Origin: Trichobilharzia szidati
Taxonomy: Eukaryota > Platyhelminthes > Trematoda > Strigeidida > Schistosomatidae
DNA: 64,000 nt
Reading direction: 5' to 3'
Assembly (NCBI GenBank): GCA_944472155.2
Contig: OX235273.1
Location: 35,685,204 to 35,749,203 of the forward strand
Part shown: piece after piece, positions 63,680-64,000 of the stretch
Layout of the letters: each line of letters starts with the position of its first letter
How positions within the stretch are numbered: the stretch's first letter is position 1
Translations under genes and position numbers: made by a program
The notes under the pieces: model-generated
What the model was told of the DNA's origin: nothing
What the model saw: the letters and a program-made list of their open reading frames with translations, nothing else
Database searches by the model: none

Positions 63680-64000
63680 TGTTGTTGGATGAGTGATGAG
63701 AAAATGAACACGGAGAATTAGCTATGATGTCAGATTGTCAAATAAAATCAACGGAATAAGCTAAATTATACACTAGAGATTATAAAAAGTCAACTTATTC
63801 TAATAGACTTCAATTAGTCTTATTCGTTAGCTGTAAAGGCGAGCATAGTTAGCTGACTAACTAACCGAGTAATAATTCTAAGTAGTAGTACCTAAATAAT
63901 GAAATGAAATGGATAGAAGAAGAAGCGTTGGGGCTAAATAAATAATTATCCGAAAAAATTTGTTAAGAAGACCAAAAATACTGACAAGAAAAATAAAAAA
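63680..64000. other. No recognisable gene
   Basis: AT-rich sequence to the window edge. Confidence 0.4.

Overview
The window is a repeat-rich piece of a schistosome-type flatworm nuclear genome. This is inferred from three things: AT-rich DNA with very small introns; a tRNA-derived repeat carrying a hammerhead-ribozyme-like module, as in the known SM-alpha repeat of Schistosoma; and a dense mix of RTE-type and CR1-type LINEs, Penelope-like elements and a Gypsy-like remnant. The species cannot be fixed from the sequence alone.

Only one host gene is well supported: an ONECUT/HNF6-type transcription factor on the minus strand (42443-44882). It has four coding exons separated by introns of 42, 41 and 35 bp. 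The CUT domain fills exon 3, the homeodomain opens exon 4, and the spliced product is 773 residues. A weak candidate for a divergently transcribed small gene lies upstream (about 45200-46368).

Almost everything else is transposable elements, often nested. Names used here: RTE-A = the intact 3.8-kb LINE of 46.9-54.6 kb and its decayed relatives; RTE-B = a second RTE-like LINE ending in AAT/TAA repeats; CR1-like = a LINE ending in a GGAATAAA...(ATT)n tail; PLE = Penelope-like element with a GIY-YIG nuclease; SINE-alpha = SM-alpha-like, tRNA head plus hammerhead-like module; SINE-beta = tRNA head, with a 3' tail shared with RTE-B; SINE-beta2 = same head, different body; SINE-gamma = a third tRNA-derived family.

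Layout: 0-0.5 kb Gypsy integrase remnant; 0.7-11.4 kb RTE-B, SINE-alpha, SINE-gamma and CR1-like fragments; 12.0-12.8 kb an inverted-repeat element holding telomere-like DNA; 13.2-17.7 kb PLE and CR1-like copies; 18.2-23.0 kb an RTE-B nested in an old RTE-A, plus an internally deleted RTE-A; 23.9-31.6 kb SINE pairs, RTE-B copies and a PLE interrupted by a SINE; 32.8-34.3 kb the longest RTE-B; 34.8-37.3 kb a CR1-like copy broken by a fold-back element and a SINE; 37.6-41.2 kb SINEs; 42.4-44.9 kb ONECUT; 46.9-54.6 kb two identical full-length RTE-A copies head to head in a near-perfect palindrome (arms 3,817 bp, 26-bp spacer); 54.6-64 kb old RTE-A/B, SINE and PLE fragments.

The elements form an interacting community. 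RTE-B probably supplies the machinery for SINE-beta through the shared tail. RTE-A also leaves 82-86-bp copies of its 3' end with target-site duplications. At least nine element boundaries can be dated relative to one another from matching target-site duplications (TSDs).
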